Positions 1 to 7,461 are shown, numbered from the stretch's first letter. The stretch is DNA of 35,700 nt from CAZIKF01 sp964539825 (GCA_964539825.1 CAZIKF010000044.1:1-35700), one strand, 5' to 3'. Made by a program: numbers and translations. The notes: generated by a model from the letters alone, not told the origin.

Positions 1-6
1 TATAAT
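1..6 (+). promoter_or_regulatory. Possible -10 box just upstream of the first ketosynthase-like gene
   Basis: The first six bases read TATAAT, a perfect sigma70-type -10 hexamer. Six bases separate it from the ATG at 13, so transcription would begin at or next to the start codon, which would make the mRNA leaderless. The -35 region lies outside the window, so this is inference only. No ribosome binding site is visible in the 12 bases before the ATG, which fits a leaderless message or a start further upstream. Confidence 0.3.
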
Positions 7-12
7 GCCCCC

Positions 13-1260
13 ATGCGCAGCGTTGTTATCGGCCCTTCCTATTCAATTGCCTATCACGGCTTTGGTGATGACGAGATCTACGAGGGCCTGCTTAAAAACA
101 TCAGTCCCCTGGATGAGGCTGAAAGTGTTCTTGATTCTGCCTTGAAAAATCAGGTGGTAGGACGCATTCCCTGGGATCGTTTTCTTGAGTTTCCGATTAA
201 AAACGGTTGTGTAAAAAACGGACCTGTTGAAGCCCGCTACGCTTACCTGACCGCTTCAAAAGTAGTTGAAAAAGATAATCTGGCCTCCTATCTGGAAGGC
301 TCTGAGGCTGGTTTGTATGTAGGCACCATGAACAATCTCTATGGGTTGGTGGGTCTTCGCAACGGGTACCGAATCTGCGCCAATGACGACCTGGAATATG
401 ACAAATTGACATTCGAGAGTCGGGTTGGGACGGGTTATTCCTATGTCCATCCCATGGTGCCGGTTTACAAGATTCCCAACAACGTAATCGCCAACATTGC
501 TCTCGATTACCGGATACATGGTGAAAACGCCAATTTTTTCGGGGAAGATTCAGGCTGTGTAGCACTGCAGGAAAGCTTCTGGAAGATACGAAGCGAACTT
601 CTCAAAGGCGCTCTTGTGATCAACAGCAACCATCTCTTCATTAACTATCTCACCTTCATGTTTCTAGAGATTCATAATTTTTCAAAGAAAAAGGACACGG
701 GTATTAATCCGGAATCTGACTCCTTTTATTTTCCTTCAGAGTGGGCTAGTAGCTTTGCTCTTTTAGAGGAAGAAGAGGCTGGCAGGATTGGGATTTCCGC
801 CAGGGCTAGAATTATGGCATCCAGGCAGATTTCCTACCTGGGACAATACTTTGATCGGGCCCTGCCAGGCGAGACTCTGGAAACAATCACAAAGAGGGCC
901 TTAGATGATGCGGGTATAACCTGGGGCGATCTAGATCTTGTAATCATGGATAACCTGGCCACGCCCAGAACGAGCCTCGATGTCTACCGTTCCTGGAACC
1001 AGGACCACAATGCTGACATTCCATTGCTCTGCCCAACCCTACTTACCGGGCATAGTATTTGCTCGTCTGGAAGTACACACCTTTCCATCGCTCTAAAGAT
1101 CCTGGAAAAGCAAAAAATTTTTAGCTCGTATCTAAGGGGACAGGTCCCTGATAATCCCGCGTTTACGGATCGAACCGAATCAATAGAAGTGAAAAAAATT
1201 GGAATCCTGACCCAGGGTCTCAATAATTCGATTCAATTTATGATTGTGGAAAAAATGTAG
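13..1260 (+). CDS. Beta-ketoacyl synthase-like protein with degenerate active site
   Basis: A 415-residue protein with the thiolase-fold layout of FabF-type ketosynthases, which condense acyl and malonyl groups on ACP. Cys182 in GEDSGC aligns with the nucleophile and is followed by the usual helix (ALQESFWKIRSELLKGA). Gly346-His347 in TGHSICSSG matches the conserved GH of the second active-site His. The block that should read HGTGT is instead MDNLATPRT (residues 312-320), so the first catalytic His is replaced by Asn or lost. This is the reverse of a classical chain length factor, which loses the Cys. It may be a non-condensing partner of the complete ketosynthase at 7458, an acyl-transfer enzyme, or a specialised priming enzyme. 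The start at 13 gives a natural N-terminus (MRSVVIG). It is first in view of the lipid cluster, which may continue upstream of the window. Confidence 0.8.
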   Translation: MRSVVIGPSYSIAYHGFGDDEIYEGLLKNISPLDEAESVLDSALKNQVVGRIPWDRFLEFPIKNGCVKNGPVEARYAYLTASKVVEKDNLASYLEGSEAGLYVGTMNNLYGLVGLRNGYRICANDDLEYDKLTFESRVGTGYSYVHPMVPVYKIPNNVIANIALDYRIHGENANFFGEDSGCVALQESFWKIRSELLKGALVINSNHLFINYLTFMFLEIHNFSKKKDTGINPESDSFYFPSEWASSFALLEEEEAGRIGISARARIMASRQISYLGQYFDRALPGETLETITKRALDDAGITWGDLDLVIMDNLATPRTSLDVYRSWNQDHNADIPLLCPTLLTGHSICSSGSTHLSIALKILEKQKIFSSYLRGQVPDNPAFTDRTESIEVKKIGILTQGLNNSIQFMIVEKM

Positions 1261-1300
1261 GAAGAGAGAGTAGAGAAGAAACAATGTTTTGTAGAAGAAG

Positions 1301-1336
1301 CAATGGAAACAATGGAAACATTGGAATCCATGGAAT
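1301..1336 (+). repeat. 9-bp tandem repeat, left arm of inverted pair A
   Basis: Four 9-bp units of the type CAATGGAAA: caatggaaa, caatggaaa, cattggaat, ccatggaat. A reverse-complement array of the same family lies at 1500-1540. It is preceded by a purine-rich tract (1261-1300) that runs directly on from the ketosynthase-like stop codon. The stretch 1261-1579 has no gene; it holds this array, a weak terminator-like hairpin, a REP-like palindrome and the opposite array. Confidence 0.8.
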
Positions 1337-1345
1337 TAGGTATGT

Positions 1346-1367
1346 AGCCGTTATTAGAGCGGCTTTT
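1346..1367 (+). terminator. Weak terminator-like hairpin after the ketosynthase-like gene
   Basis: AGCCG at 1346-1350 pairs with CGGCT at 1360-1364 around a 9-base loop, with the run of four T starting at the last stem base. The stem is only 5 bp, so termination would be inefficient. It immediately precedes the REP-like element and could simply be its left boundary. Confidence 0.3.
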
Positions 1368-1464
1368 CCGTCATTCCGGACCCCGATCTGGACTCTAGAA
1401 ATGTGCACGGGGGTCTAAAACGTGGCAAAATCCCTGGAGCCCTTGTCGCAGCACCGGATGACGG
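1368..1464. repeat. REP-like palindromic element (GTCATTCCGG type)
   Basis: The left end reads CCGTCATTCCGGA and the right end (1454-1464) CCGGATGACGG, so the termini are imperfect inverted repeats enclosing about 70 bp. The first 30 bases match those beginning at 27106 with only three differences, so this is a dispersed family in this genome. Elements with GTCATTCCGG/ATGAC ends are widespread intergenic palindromes in bacteria; their mobility is usually attributed to transposases in trans, which is inference here. Confidence 0.7.
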
Positions 1465-1499
1465 GGTGTGAGGAGAAAGCTGCGATGGGGAGAAGCTCC

Positions 1500-1540
1500 C
1501 ATTCTATTGCTTCCAATGTTTCCATTGCTTCTAATGTTTC
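1500..1540 (-). repeat. 9-bp tandem repeat, right arm of inverted pair A
   Basis: Read on the minus strand this gives cattagaag, caatggaaa, cattggaag, caatagaat: the same 9-bp family as 1301-1336 in opposite orientation. The two arms could pair into a long imperfect stem with the REP-like element in the loop. It ends about 40 bases before the ketoreductase start. Confidence 0.75.
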
Positions 1541-1579
1541 TGGAAATCGAAAATTTCTAAATTTCCGGAGGAAATTTTT

Positions 1580-2314
1580 ATGCCTCACGTTTTAATCATT
1601 GGTGGATCTCGGGGGATTGGGCGGGCTACTGCCGAGCATTATCTTAAACAGGGTTGGCGTGTTGGAATTTCCTATAATGCCACTGAGCCGGAGTTTCTCA
1701 AGCAATACCCGGAAGATCAGTACTTTGCCTCTTCTTGTGATGTGCAATCAGAGGAGGAAATTCAGAAATTCTGGGGAGAATACAAGGAGAGATTTGAGAA
1801 GAAACTGGACGTCTTTATCTATAGTTCAGGCATTACCGTAGACAGCCTTTGTATTCAGTCCAAGACTGAGGAATTTGACAAGGTGCTCAACATCAATCTG
1901 CGCGGGGCCTATATCTTTTTACGGGAAGTGGGCCATTTTCTCTACTTTCGAAAGAAGGGGAAAATGTTTTTTCTCTCTTCTGTGAGTGCGCGACGAGGCG
2001 CGCGCGGCCAGCTAAGCTATGCGGTTTCCAAAGCTGGTATGGAGGCGATGGTGCGAGTGGGTGCCCAGGAATTCTCCAGGGCCGGGGTCATGATCAATGC
2101 CATAGCTCCCGGAGTGGTAGAAACGGATATGAGCCAGAAGGTACTCGATTATGTGAAAGAAAATAAAAAGGAAAAAGGGCTTTTTGACAGAATTGCAATG
2201 AACCGGGTTGCCCAACCCGAAGAGATCGCAAAATTCCTCTACGCATTAAGCCACGAAGAGATCACCTATTTAACCGGGCACACTTTGACTATCGATGGGG
2301 GGTATATGTTATAG
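1580..2314 (+). CDS. 3-oxoacyl-ACP reductase (FabG-type SDR)
   Basis: A 244-residue classical short-chain dehydrogenase, predicted to reduce beta-ketoacyl-ACP with NAD(P)H in the cytoplasm. The cofactor motif GGSRGIG is at residues 8-14, Asn106 lies in NINLRG, the catalytic serine is in FLSSVSARRG (residues 131-140), and the YxxxK pair is Tyr147/Lys151. APGVVETDM after the catalytic helix is typical of FabG. One oddity is YSSGITVD at residues 81-88, where most family members have NNAGITRD. The start is fixed by a strong ribosome site, GGAGGA at 1567-1572, seven bases before ATG. Its place among ketosynthase, ACP and dehydratase genes makes it the cluster's ketoreductase rather than the general fabG. 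Confidence 0.9.
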   Translation: MPHVLIIGGSRGIGRATAEHYLKQGWRVGISYNATEPEFLKQYPEDQYFASSCDVQSEEEIQKFWGEYKERFEKKLDVFIYSSGITVDSLCIQSKTEEFDKVLNINLRGAYIFLREVGHFLYFRKKGKMFFLSSVSARRGARGQLSYAVSKAGMEAMVRVGAQEFSRAGVMINAIAPGVVETDMSQKVLDYVKENKKEKGLFDRIAMNRVAQPEEIAKFLYALSHEEITYLTGHTLTIDGGYML

Positions 2315-2338
2315 GAGACCTGTAGTCTCCTATAACAT
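2306..2338 (+). terminator. 14-bp perfect hairpin overlapping the ketoreductase stop codon
   Basis: ATGTTATAGGAGAC (2306-2319) is perfectly complementary to GTCTCCTATAACAT (2325-2338) with a 5-base loop. The left arm contains the last codons and the TAG stop (2312-2314). No T-run follows, so it is not a canonical intrinsic terminator; it could stabilise the 3' end, pause polymerase or act on translation termination. Similar stop-codon-overlapping hairpins follow several other genes in this window. Confidence 0.7.
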
Positions 2339-2344
2339 GAGAAA

Positions 2345-2380
2345 CAATGGAATCAATAGAAACATTGGAAGCAATGGAAT
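2345..2380 (+). repeat. 9-bp tandem repeat, left arm of inverted pair B
   Basis: Four units: caatggaat, caatagaaa, cattggaag, caatggaat. The opposite-facing partner is at 2812-2847, so the pair brackets the four-helix-bundle gene. Confidence 0.8.
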
Positions 2381-2433
2381 CGGGCACTATTAAAAATGTG
2401 CCTGGGATTGGCCTGGTTGGTAGGGACTAGAGT

Positions 2434-2805
2434 ATGGAGCAAGGACCAGCCAGGAGCTTTGAAGATCTTTTTGTTTGGCAAAGGGCTCATCAGTTTGTAA
2501 TTGCAGTATATCGGGCGACACAGGACTTTCCCTCTGATGAACTTTATGGACTAACTTCTCAGTTTAGAAGAGCTGCGGTGTCAATAACGGCAAACATAGC
2601 GGAAGGGTTCAAGCGTCGAGGTGTTGCTGACAAACTCCGCTTTCTGAATATTTCAGAAAGCTCTTTAGAAGAGTGCCGGTACTACATCATACTTGCACGG
2701 GATTTAGGGTATGGAAATGTATCCAATTCAAAAGAGATCTTAGAAGAGGCTAGTAGGCTTCTATCGAAATATAGGGCAGCTATACAAAAGGACCAAATCG
2801 GGTAA
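2434..2805 (+). CDS. Four helix bundle protein (23S rRNA intervening-sequence family)
   Basis: A 123-residue protein closely matching the four-helix-bundle (S23 / IVS protein) family: SFEDLFVWQRAHQ near the start, LTSQFRRAAVSITANIAEGF in the middle, then RFLNISESSLEE and an amphipathic last helix. Family members were first known from insertions in 23S rRNA of some spirochaetes and are common as stand-alone genes elsewhere. The molecular function is unknown and they often sit in intergenic or mobile positions. Here the gene interrupts a lipid-synthesis cluster and is bracketed by oppositely oriented 9-bp repeat arms (2345-2380 and 2812-2847), so it looks like a passenger rather than a pathway member. 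A weak AGGGA lies upstream of ATG. Confidence 0.9.
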   Translation: MEQGPARSFEDLFVWQRAHQFVIAVYRATQDFPSDELYGLTSQFRRAAVSITANIAEGFKRRGVADKLRFLNISESSLEECRYYIILARDLGYGNVSNSKEILEEASRLLSKYRAAIQKDQIG

Positions 2806-2811
2806 ATCTTC

Positions 2812-2847
2812 TATGGATTCAATTGTTTCTATTGTTTCGATTGATTC
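2812..2847 (-). repeat. 9-bp tandem repeat, right arm of inverted pair B
   Basis: On the minus strand this gives gaatcaatc, gaaacaata, gaaacaatt, gaatccata, the CAATGGAAA family in reverse orientation relative to 2345-2380. It ends about 28 bases before the giant ACP gene. Confidence 0.75.
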
Positions 2848-2875
2848 TTAACTACAAAAAAACGTGGAGTAACCA

Positions 2876-5800
2876 ATGAGCTTAAACAAACTTCTTGAAG
2901 TCAAAATGTCTGATGAGGAGATTTTTCAGCTCCTTGATGATTCCCTGCGCGACATAACGGGCTGGGATGAGGATATAACCTCTGAGACCCTTTTGATCGA
3001 TGATCTGGGTCTGGATTCCCTTGGTTTTCTGGACCTGTTTTTCACCATTCAGACCTCAATTCAGAAGGAAGTAACCAATGAGGAGATGCGCAGCCTTATT
3101 TTAGACGAACTTGGCTTCTCCTCTCGCAAGGACATCCAGGATATGTCCGATGGTGAGAAGGATCGGGTTGCCTATCCCCAGCTCAAGGTTCAAAACTTCT
3201 ACAACATCATCAAAAAACAGCTCGATCCGGGTCTGGCAGGTGTGGACCTGGAAAAACACTCCGAGGCGGTTTTTGATGTCTCCGCCATTGAGTCTTTTCT
3301 ACAGAGTAATTTCGAGACCATGAAAGAGCAGAAAATTGGCGAGCAAATCGAGCAGAACAAGATTGAAGATCCGCGGATGCAGAAGATGATTCGGGACGCT
3401 TTTGGTTCCATTGACAGCGGCAAAGTCCAGGAAATTGTCGTGGATAAGAAGCTCATGACCAATATCGTGAAAAATTTTCTAAAGGATAAACTCGATCTCA
3501 ATTCTCCCGAGGCGATGAAGCGCTTTGTTCTGGGCGGTGAAACCAAACTCAATGTCAAAGAACTGCTCAACTCCGACACGGGTAAGGGTCGAATTTTTAA
3601 CGAGTTTTTGGAGGGTAAAAAAGAAGAGATCTTCGAGTCTTATCTTGATTCCGAAAAGGATTCTGTGATCTCAGAGATTCTACAGGCCCGTAAGGAAGAA
3701 GTCCTACAGCAGGTGATGTCCGAGGGGCGCGAAAACCTCGTTCTTAAGATATTTGAACGCAGACAGGAGGAAGTGCTTGAGCACATCCATGAAAAAGATC
3801 GCCAGGAATTCAAGGAACGTCTTTTAAATGGAGATACCAGTTATAGCGATCTGCTTAAGGAGTTTTCTGGAAATGTGGGAATGCAGTCTATCCATGATCT
3901 CTTCGAGGAAGAGAAGACCAGAATCTACGAGGAAATCCTCAAGGAGGAGAAAGATCGGATCTATTCTTTGGAAGGACTGGACGAGAAAGAGAAGTCCGCG
4001 ATCTTAGATCGGCTTGCCCATGGAGATCGGGAGCGCATCCTTGATGACTTCGTCAAAGAAAACAAGGATGCCCTCAAGAAAGTAGCGGAAGAGGAAGGGC
4101 TGGTGGCAAGTCAGAATGATCTGGCTTCCCAACTGCTTTCCGATCAGGAAGTTCAGCAAAAGCTCATTCAGGAACTAGTGGACTCCCAGATTGGAGAGGT
4201 CTTCGATGACGAGATTCGCAAGCAGAGCGATCAGATCGAGGACGAAGAGCTGCTTAAATTGGCCAAAGACACTTTTTTCACAGAGAAGTTCAAGGAGGAT
4301 AAAATTCGCCAGGTTCTCTCAGAGGGGGCGGTACAGGGTGAGGTAGTTGAAGATTTCATGCGCGAGAACTTCGATCGCATCGCACTCGAAGAAACCAAGA
4401 GAATCCTCGAAGATCATGAACTGCGAAACAAGCTCATCCAGGACTATATCAAAGAAAACTATGACCCCATGGAGGCGATGCAGCTAAACACTCCTGAGAA
4501 AATGCGCGAATTGCAGGAGAAAATCACCAAAAAATACATCGAAGACCACATTGACGAAATCATCGGTCGTTACATGAACGATTACATGGATGAGATGCTC
4601 GAATCCATGCCGGATGAAGATGAAATCGAGGTAGAAGGAGATTTGCAGGATGAGTTCATGAAGAAATTCATGAAAAAAATGGATCTTCAAAAAGAGGAGG
4701 AAGAGAGCTTAGAAACAACGGATGAGTTAGACGCGTTTATTCGCCGATACCGCATCAAAGACCCCATGATGCTAGCCTTTTTAGAGACGAATTTCGAGGA
4801 TACTCACGAACTCTTTTCCGCCTTTGAGACCATAGAATATGATCCGGTTCGTCTGGAGAATTTTGTTCGCGAAAAATTTCCGCTGAAGACAGCCATTTTC
4901 CTGCAGTTTCATCTCAATAATGAAGAATTTAACGTGGCCTTGCGCCGTGAATTCACTGATTACTTCCTGATTCATCATCTCGAGAATCATATGGAAGATA
5001 TGATGGAACTGGCCATGAAGAAGCAGTTCGATTTCCTGGGAGTTTCTGAGGAAAGGACCAAGACCATGGTCGAGAAGTATCGTGGACTGCTCAATGACTT
5101 CCTCGAGGAAAAGATCCTCTCGATGGCCGCTACCCTGGATGAAGCTGAAATACAAAGGGGATTTGAGAGTTTTTTCAGGCGAGTAGATTATGATCCGCAG
5201 GACTTCCTTTCTATCCTCGATCAGGAATTCAAACCCGCGCAAGTTCGTAAGATTTTAGGTTTTTTTCTGGATTACCCGGAATTTCAAGAAGAGCTCAAAG
5301 TCCGGTTTGCAGAACATTTCCTCACTGCTCATCAAGGCGAAGTGGAGAAGGTCTCCTATTCTCAATGGCTCCAGGTCCTGGGGGGGAGTGAAGAATTTCC
5401 CGAACTGGCTGCCAACCTGGGGATTTTGCAAAAGACCTTTCTCAAGGAACAGTTTCAGGAAATTCTGAAGGGGAAAATCAAGATTCGAGTTGAAAAGGAT
5501 CCCCTGGAATCCTTTGTGAAAGATGTTCAGGGGGCCCTTATTCGCATCAATCTTGATGGAGTGGTTCAAGGGTATCTGCAGCGGCCTAAGTTTGATGAGG
5601 ATTTACGCTCCTATATCAAGTCCCCTGAGACCTATGTGAAGATCCGTACTGAGGAGATTTTGTTTCTTCTTGAGCATAAGGTAGATTTCCCTGAAATACC
5701 CGGTTTGTCGGAGATTCCAAAGCCCACCGGCAAGGGATTATCCTCCATCGAAAAACCGCTGGTAGACTTGCTCAAAACAATCCCTGCGTTACCAGCCAAA

Positions 5801-6799
5801 GATCTAATCCTGGTCTTTATGAGAGCGCTTCAAGCAAGAATACCCTATGGAGTTCAGCCTTTTGAAACCCGCGAAAGATTGGAGTTGGTCATTCGTAAAT
5901 ATGCCAAAGAGATGCAGATCCACGAAGGATTTTTGCTTCGCCACCTCCTGCTTGCTTACGAGAGAATTTCTCAAAACATGGAGCCATTCGTGAAGGTTTT
6001 TCGCGAACTGGGACGGAAATGTTTCATGGAAGTCTTGGAAAAGAACTTTGATTCGGACCATAGAAAGGAACTCCTGATTCATATTTTTAGCCATAGCGGC
6101 CTTGAAAAGGATCTATTTTTAGGATTCCTGGGTCACCTGGTGAAAAACCATCGCGGCATAGTCACGCTCATCGATCCGAAGCAAACGACAAAAGAATTAA
6201 AAAGCAAGAAAGTAAGCAAGATTCAGAATGACTTTTTCACTAAGGAACTAAGAAATATACTGGATGAAAAGAGCGAGGCTTCGTTGGATTTACGTGGCCT
6301 GGTAAAGGCAGAGCCCAAGAAATACTCTCAATTGAAGAGAGCGCTGGCCTATTTGGAAGATGAAAAGGTTGAGGAATTTGAACGCTTTTTTGGAAAAATT
6401 GAGAGGGTTTTTCACATCCCGCAGGAGTCTCTGATGGCGATACTTGAGAATACCTCCGCGGAGGTATTTAGCTATGTGGCCCAGACGGTGCAGGCAATTG
6501 AAAAGGATATTCTCGTCTTTTGCCAGAACTGGATTCTCTCTCAATACGACTTTCTTGTAGCGGACCGGATCATGGAAAATTTCGACCAGGAAAAGCTCGA
6601 ATCGGGCATCATTCAGGATATACAGGATGCCTATGCTAAAGAACATTCCTTTCGGATGTTCTACAGCAGTTTCAAGGGTGAGTTCTATACCGACGAAGGG
6701 CTGGATCAGGACTGGGAAAAACAAAGTATCCGCGAATTCTCACTGGAATATATGAAGGGCTTGATCAAAGAGAAGGTATCCAAAGTAGAAGGGGTTTAG
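2876..6799 (+). CDS. Giant acyl carrier protein fused to a helical repeat scaffold
   Basis: A 1307-residue protein. Residues about 11-80 are an acyl carrier domain: DDLGLDSLGFLDLFF (42-56) carries the expected phosphopantetheine serine, Ser48. No second DSLG-type motif is seen, so it carries one prosthetic arm. The rest (about 100-1307) is highly charged and predicted helical, rich in Glu, Lys, Asp, Leu and Phe, with a recurring pattern of the type hxxFhxEN(F/Y)(D/E): for example IESFLQSNFETM (138), LDDFVKENKDAL (389), VEDFMRENFDRI (491), IQDYIKENYDPM (521), TKKYIEDHIDEI (551) and MLAFLETNFEDT (632). No signal peptide or membrane span is evident. Normal ACPs are about 80 residues, so this one carries an added domain of some 1200 residues that I do not recognise. 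It may be a scaffold binding the synthases around the tethered chain. GGAG about seven bases upstream supports the start; Met11 is an alternative. Confidence 0.8.
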   Translation: MSLNKLLEVKMSDEEIFQLLDDSLRDITGWDEDITSETLLIDDLGLDSLGFLDLFFTIQTSIQKEVTNEEMRSLILDELGFSSRKDIQDMSDGEKDRVAYPQLKVQNFYNIIKKQLDPGLAGVDLEKHSEAVFDVSAIESFLQSNFETMKEQKIGEQIEQNKIEDPRMQKMIRDAFGSIDSGKVQEIVVDKKLMTNIVKNFLKDKLDLNSPEAMKRFVLGGETKLNVKELLNSDTGKGRIFNEFLEGKKEEIFESYLDSEKDSVISEILQARKEEVLQQVMSEGRENLVLKIFERRQEEVLEHIHEKDRQEFKERLLNGDTSYSDLLKEFSGNVGMQSIHDLFEEEKTRIYEEILKEEKDRIYSLEGLDEKEKSAILDRLAHGDRERILDDFVKENKDALKKVAEEEGLVASQNDLASQLLSDQEVQQKLIQELVDSQIGEVFDDEIRKQSDQIEDEELLKLAKDTFFTEKFKEDKIRQVLSEGAVQGEVVEDFMRENFDRIALEETKRILEDHELRNKLIQDYIKENYDPMEAMQLNTPEKMRELQEKITKKYIEDHIDEIIGRYMNDYMDEMLESMPDEDEIEVEGDLQDEFMKKFMKKMDLQKEEEESLETTDELDAFIRRYRIKDPMMLAFLETNFEDTHELFSAFETIEYDPVRLENFVREKFPLKTAIFLQFHLNNEEFNVALRREFTDYFLIHHLENHMEDMMELAMKKQFDFLGVSEERTKTMVEKYRGLLNDFLEEKILSMAATLDEAEIQRGFESFFRRVDYDPQDFLSILDQEFKPAQVRKILGFFLDYPEFQEELKVRFAEHFLTAHQGEVEKVSYSQWLQVLGGSEEFPELAANLGILQKTFLKEQFQEILKGKIKIRVEKDPLESFVKDVQGALIRINLDGVVQGYLQRPKFDEDLRSYIKSPETYVKIRTEEILFLLEHKVDFPEIPGLSEIPKPTGKGLSSIEKPLVDLLKTIPALPAKDLILVFMRALQARIPYGVQPFETRERLELVIRKYAKEMQIHEGFLLRHLLLAYERISQNMEPFVKVFRELGRKCFMEVLEKNFDSDHRKELLIHIFSHSGLEKDLFLGFLGHLVKNHRGIVTLIDPKQTTKELKSKKVSKIQNDFFTKELRNILDEKSEASLDLRGLVKAEPKKYSQLKRALAYLEDEKVEEFERFFGKIERVFHIPQESLMAILENTSAEVFSYVAQTVQAIEKDILVFCQNWILSQYDFLVADRIMENFDQEKLESGIIQDIQDAYAKEHSFRMFYSSFKGEFYTDEGLDQDWEKQSIREFSLEYMKGLIKEKVSKVEGV

Positions 6800-6815
6800 G
6801 CTCACAAAGTGAGCC
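6799..6815 (+). terminator. Hairpin starting in the stop codon of the giant ACP gene
   Basis: GGCTCAC (6799-6805) pairs with GTGAGCC (6809-6815) around AAA. The first G is the last base of the TAG stop. No T-tract follows; a purine-rich 7-bp repeat tract does. Confidence 0.55.
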
Positions 6816-6820
6816 AGAAT

Positions 6821-6852
6821 GGAGGAGAGAGAAGAGAGAAGAGAGAATGAGG
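6821..6852 (+). repeat. 7-bp purine repeat (GAAGAGA type), left arm
   Basis: Irregular tandem of GAAGAGA-like units after the giant ACP gene. The complementary pyrimidine tract is at 6955-6993, so the 218-bp gap before the dehydratase could fold on itself. Between the arms (about 6853-6954) are short partial inverted matches and no open reading frame I can support. Confidence 0.65.
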
Positions 6853-6954
6853 AAAGTGTGATTCCTCGGCTTACCTTGGAATAGGTGAAGGATGTCTGGC
6901 CAGATTTCTAACTTCTCATTTACTGTCCTAAGGCCAAGCCAAGGGGCTATTCAT

Positions 6955-6993
6955 CCTTTCTTCTCTCTTCTCTCTCCTCTATACTCTATTCTG
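6955..6993 (-). repeat. 7-bp purine repeat on minus strand, right arm
   Basis: Pyrimidine tract of TCTCTTC/TCTCTCC-like units, the complement of the 6821-6852 tract, lying just upstream of the dehydratase start. Confidence 0.65.
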
Positions 6994-7017
6994 TTACGAA
7001 ACAAAGTGTAGTAACCC

Positions 7018-7461
7018 ATGCGCTACATCTTTTTAGAGCACTTTCAGACGTCTGAAGATAAGGAGTCCCTAGAGGGGACAATTTCAGTTACCCGTGACTG
7101 GTCCATTTTCCAGGATCACTTCCCAGGGTTCCCGGTTCTTCCCGGTGCTTTGATTCTGGAAGCCTTCGCCCAGCATACCGTGGCTTTGATGCTGCATCAC
7201 CGCAAAGATAAAACGCCGGTAATTCCTACCCTGGTACAGGTTGATCGAGCGCGTTTTTTGGAATTTGTAATCCCTGACGCGGAGTTGACCATCAAAGTTA
7301 AGAAAGATGCCATGATGTATCCCAATTTCAAATTTTCCTGCGAGGCCCTGGTTTCTGACCGCCAGGTATGCACGGCACGTCTGACCATGGCGTTTCAGGA
7401 AACTCCCGGTGCGGGTGGCCTCGATTTCATGGGATTTTTCTTAAAAGGAGGGGGCTCTTGA
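7018..7461 (+). CDS. 3-hydroxyacyl-ACP dehydratase (FabZ/FabA-like hotdog)
   Basis: A 147-residue single-hotdog dehydratase, predicted to remove water from 3-hydroxyacyl-ACP to give the trans-2-enoyl thioester. The active-site helix and loop read FQDHFPGFPVLPGALILEAF (residues 31-50): His34 is the expected catalytic base and Glu48 the acidic partner of the FabZ/FabA superfamily. The C-terminal 15 residues (Gly-rich, ending GGGS) extend slightly beyond usual FabZ and contain the ribosome site of the next gene. Its stop codon overlaps the TTG start of the ketosynthase at 7458, so the two are translationally coupled. Confidence 0.88.
   Translation: MRYIFLEHFQTSEDKESLEGTISVTRDWSIFQDHFPGFPVLPGALILEAFAQHTVALMLHHRKDKTPVIPTLVQVDRARFLEFVIPDAELTIKVKKDAMMYPNFKFSCEALVSDRQVCTARLTMAFQETPGAGGLDFMGFFLKGGGS
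7446..7451 (+). promoter_or_regulatory. Ribosome binding site that fixes the TTG start of the ketosynthase
   Basis: AGGAGG lies six bases before TTG at 7458. A longer in-frame start at 7368 lies inside the dehydratase and would add about 30 residues unlike any ketosynthase, so the TTG is preferred. Confidence 0.75.

Noticed and set aside
1368..1464. CRISPR repeat or phage attachment site
   Set aside because: A single palindromic unit with no spacer array and no neighbouring cas or integrase gene; it matches a REP-like copy at 27106 instead.
2434..2805. Evidence of an rRNA intervening sequence
   Set aside because: The 4HB protein family can occur within 23S rRNA insertions, but no rRNA sequence flanks it here; the neighbours are lipid-synthesis genes.
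4484..6724. Several minus-strand frames of 68-153 codons opposite the giant ACP gene
   Set aside because: They are antisense shadows created by the biased Glu/Lys/Leu codon content of the real gene, with no ribosome sites or recognisable domains.
7368..7457. Longer N-terminus for the FabF-like ketosynthase
   Set aside because: It lies wholly inside the dehydratase in another frame, while TTG 7458 has an ideal AGGAGG and a normal ketosynthase start.
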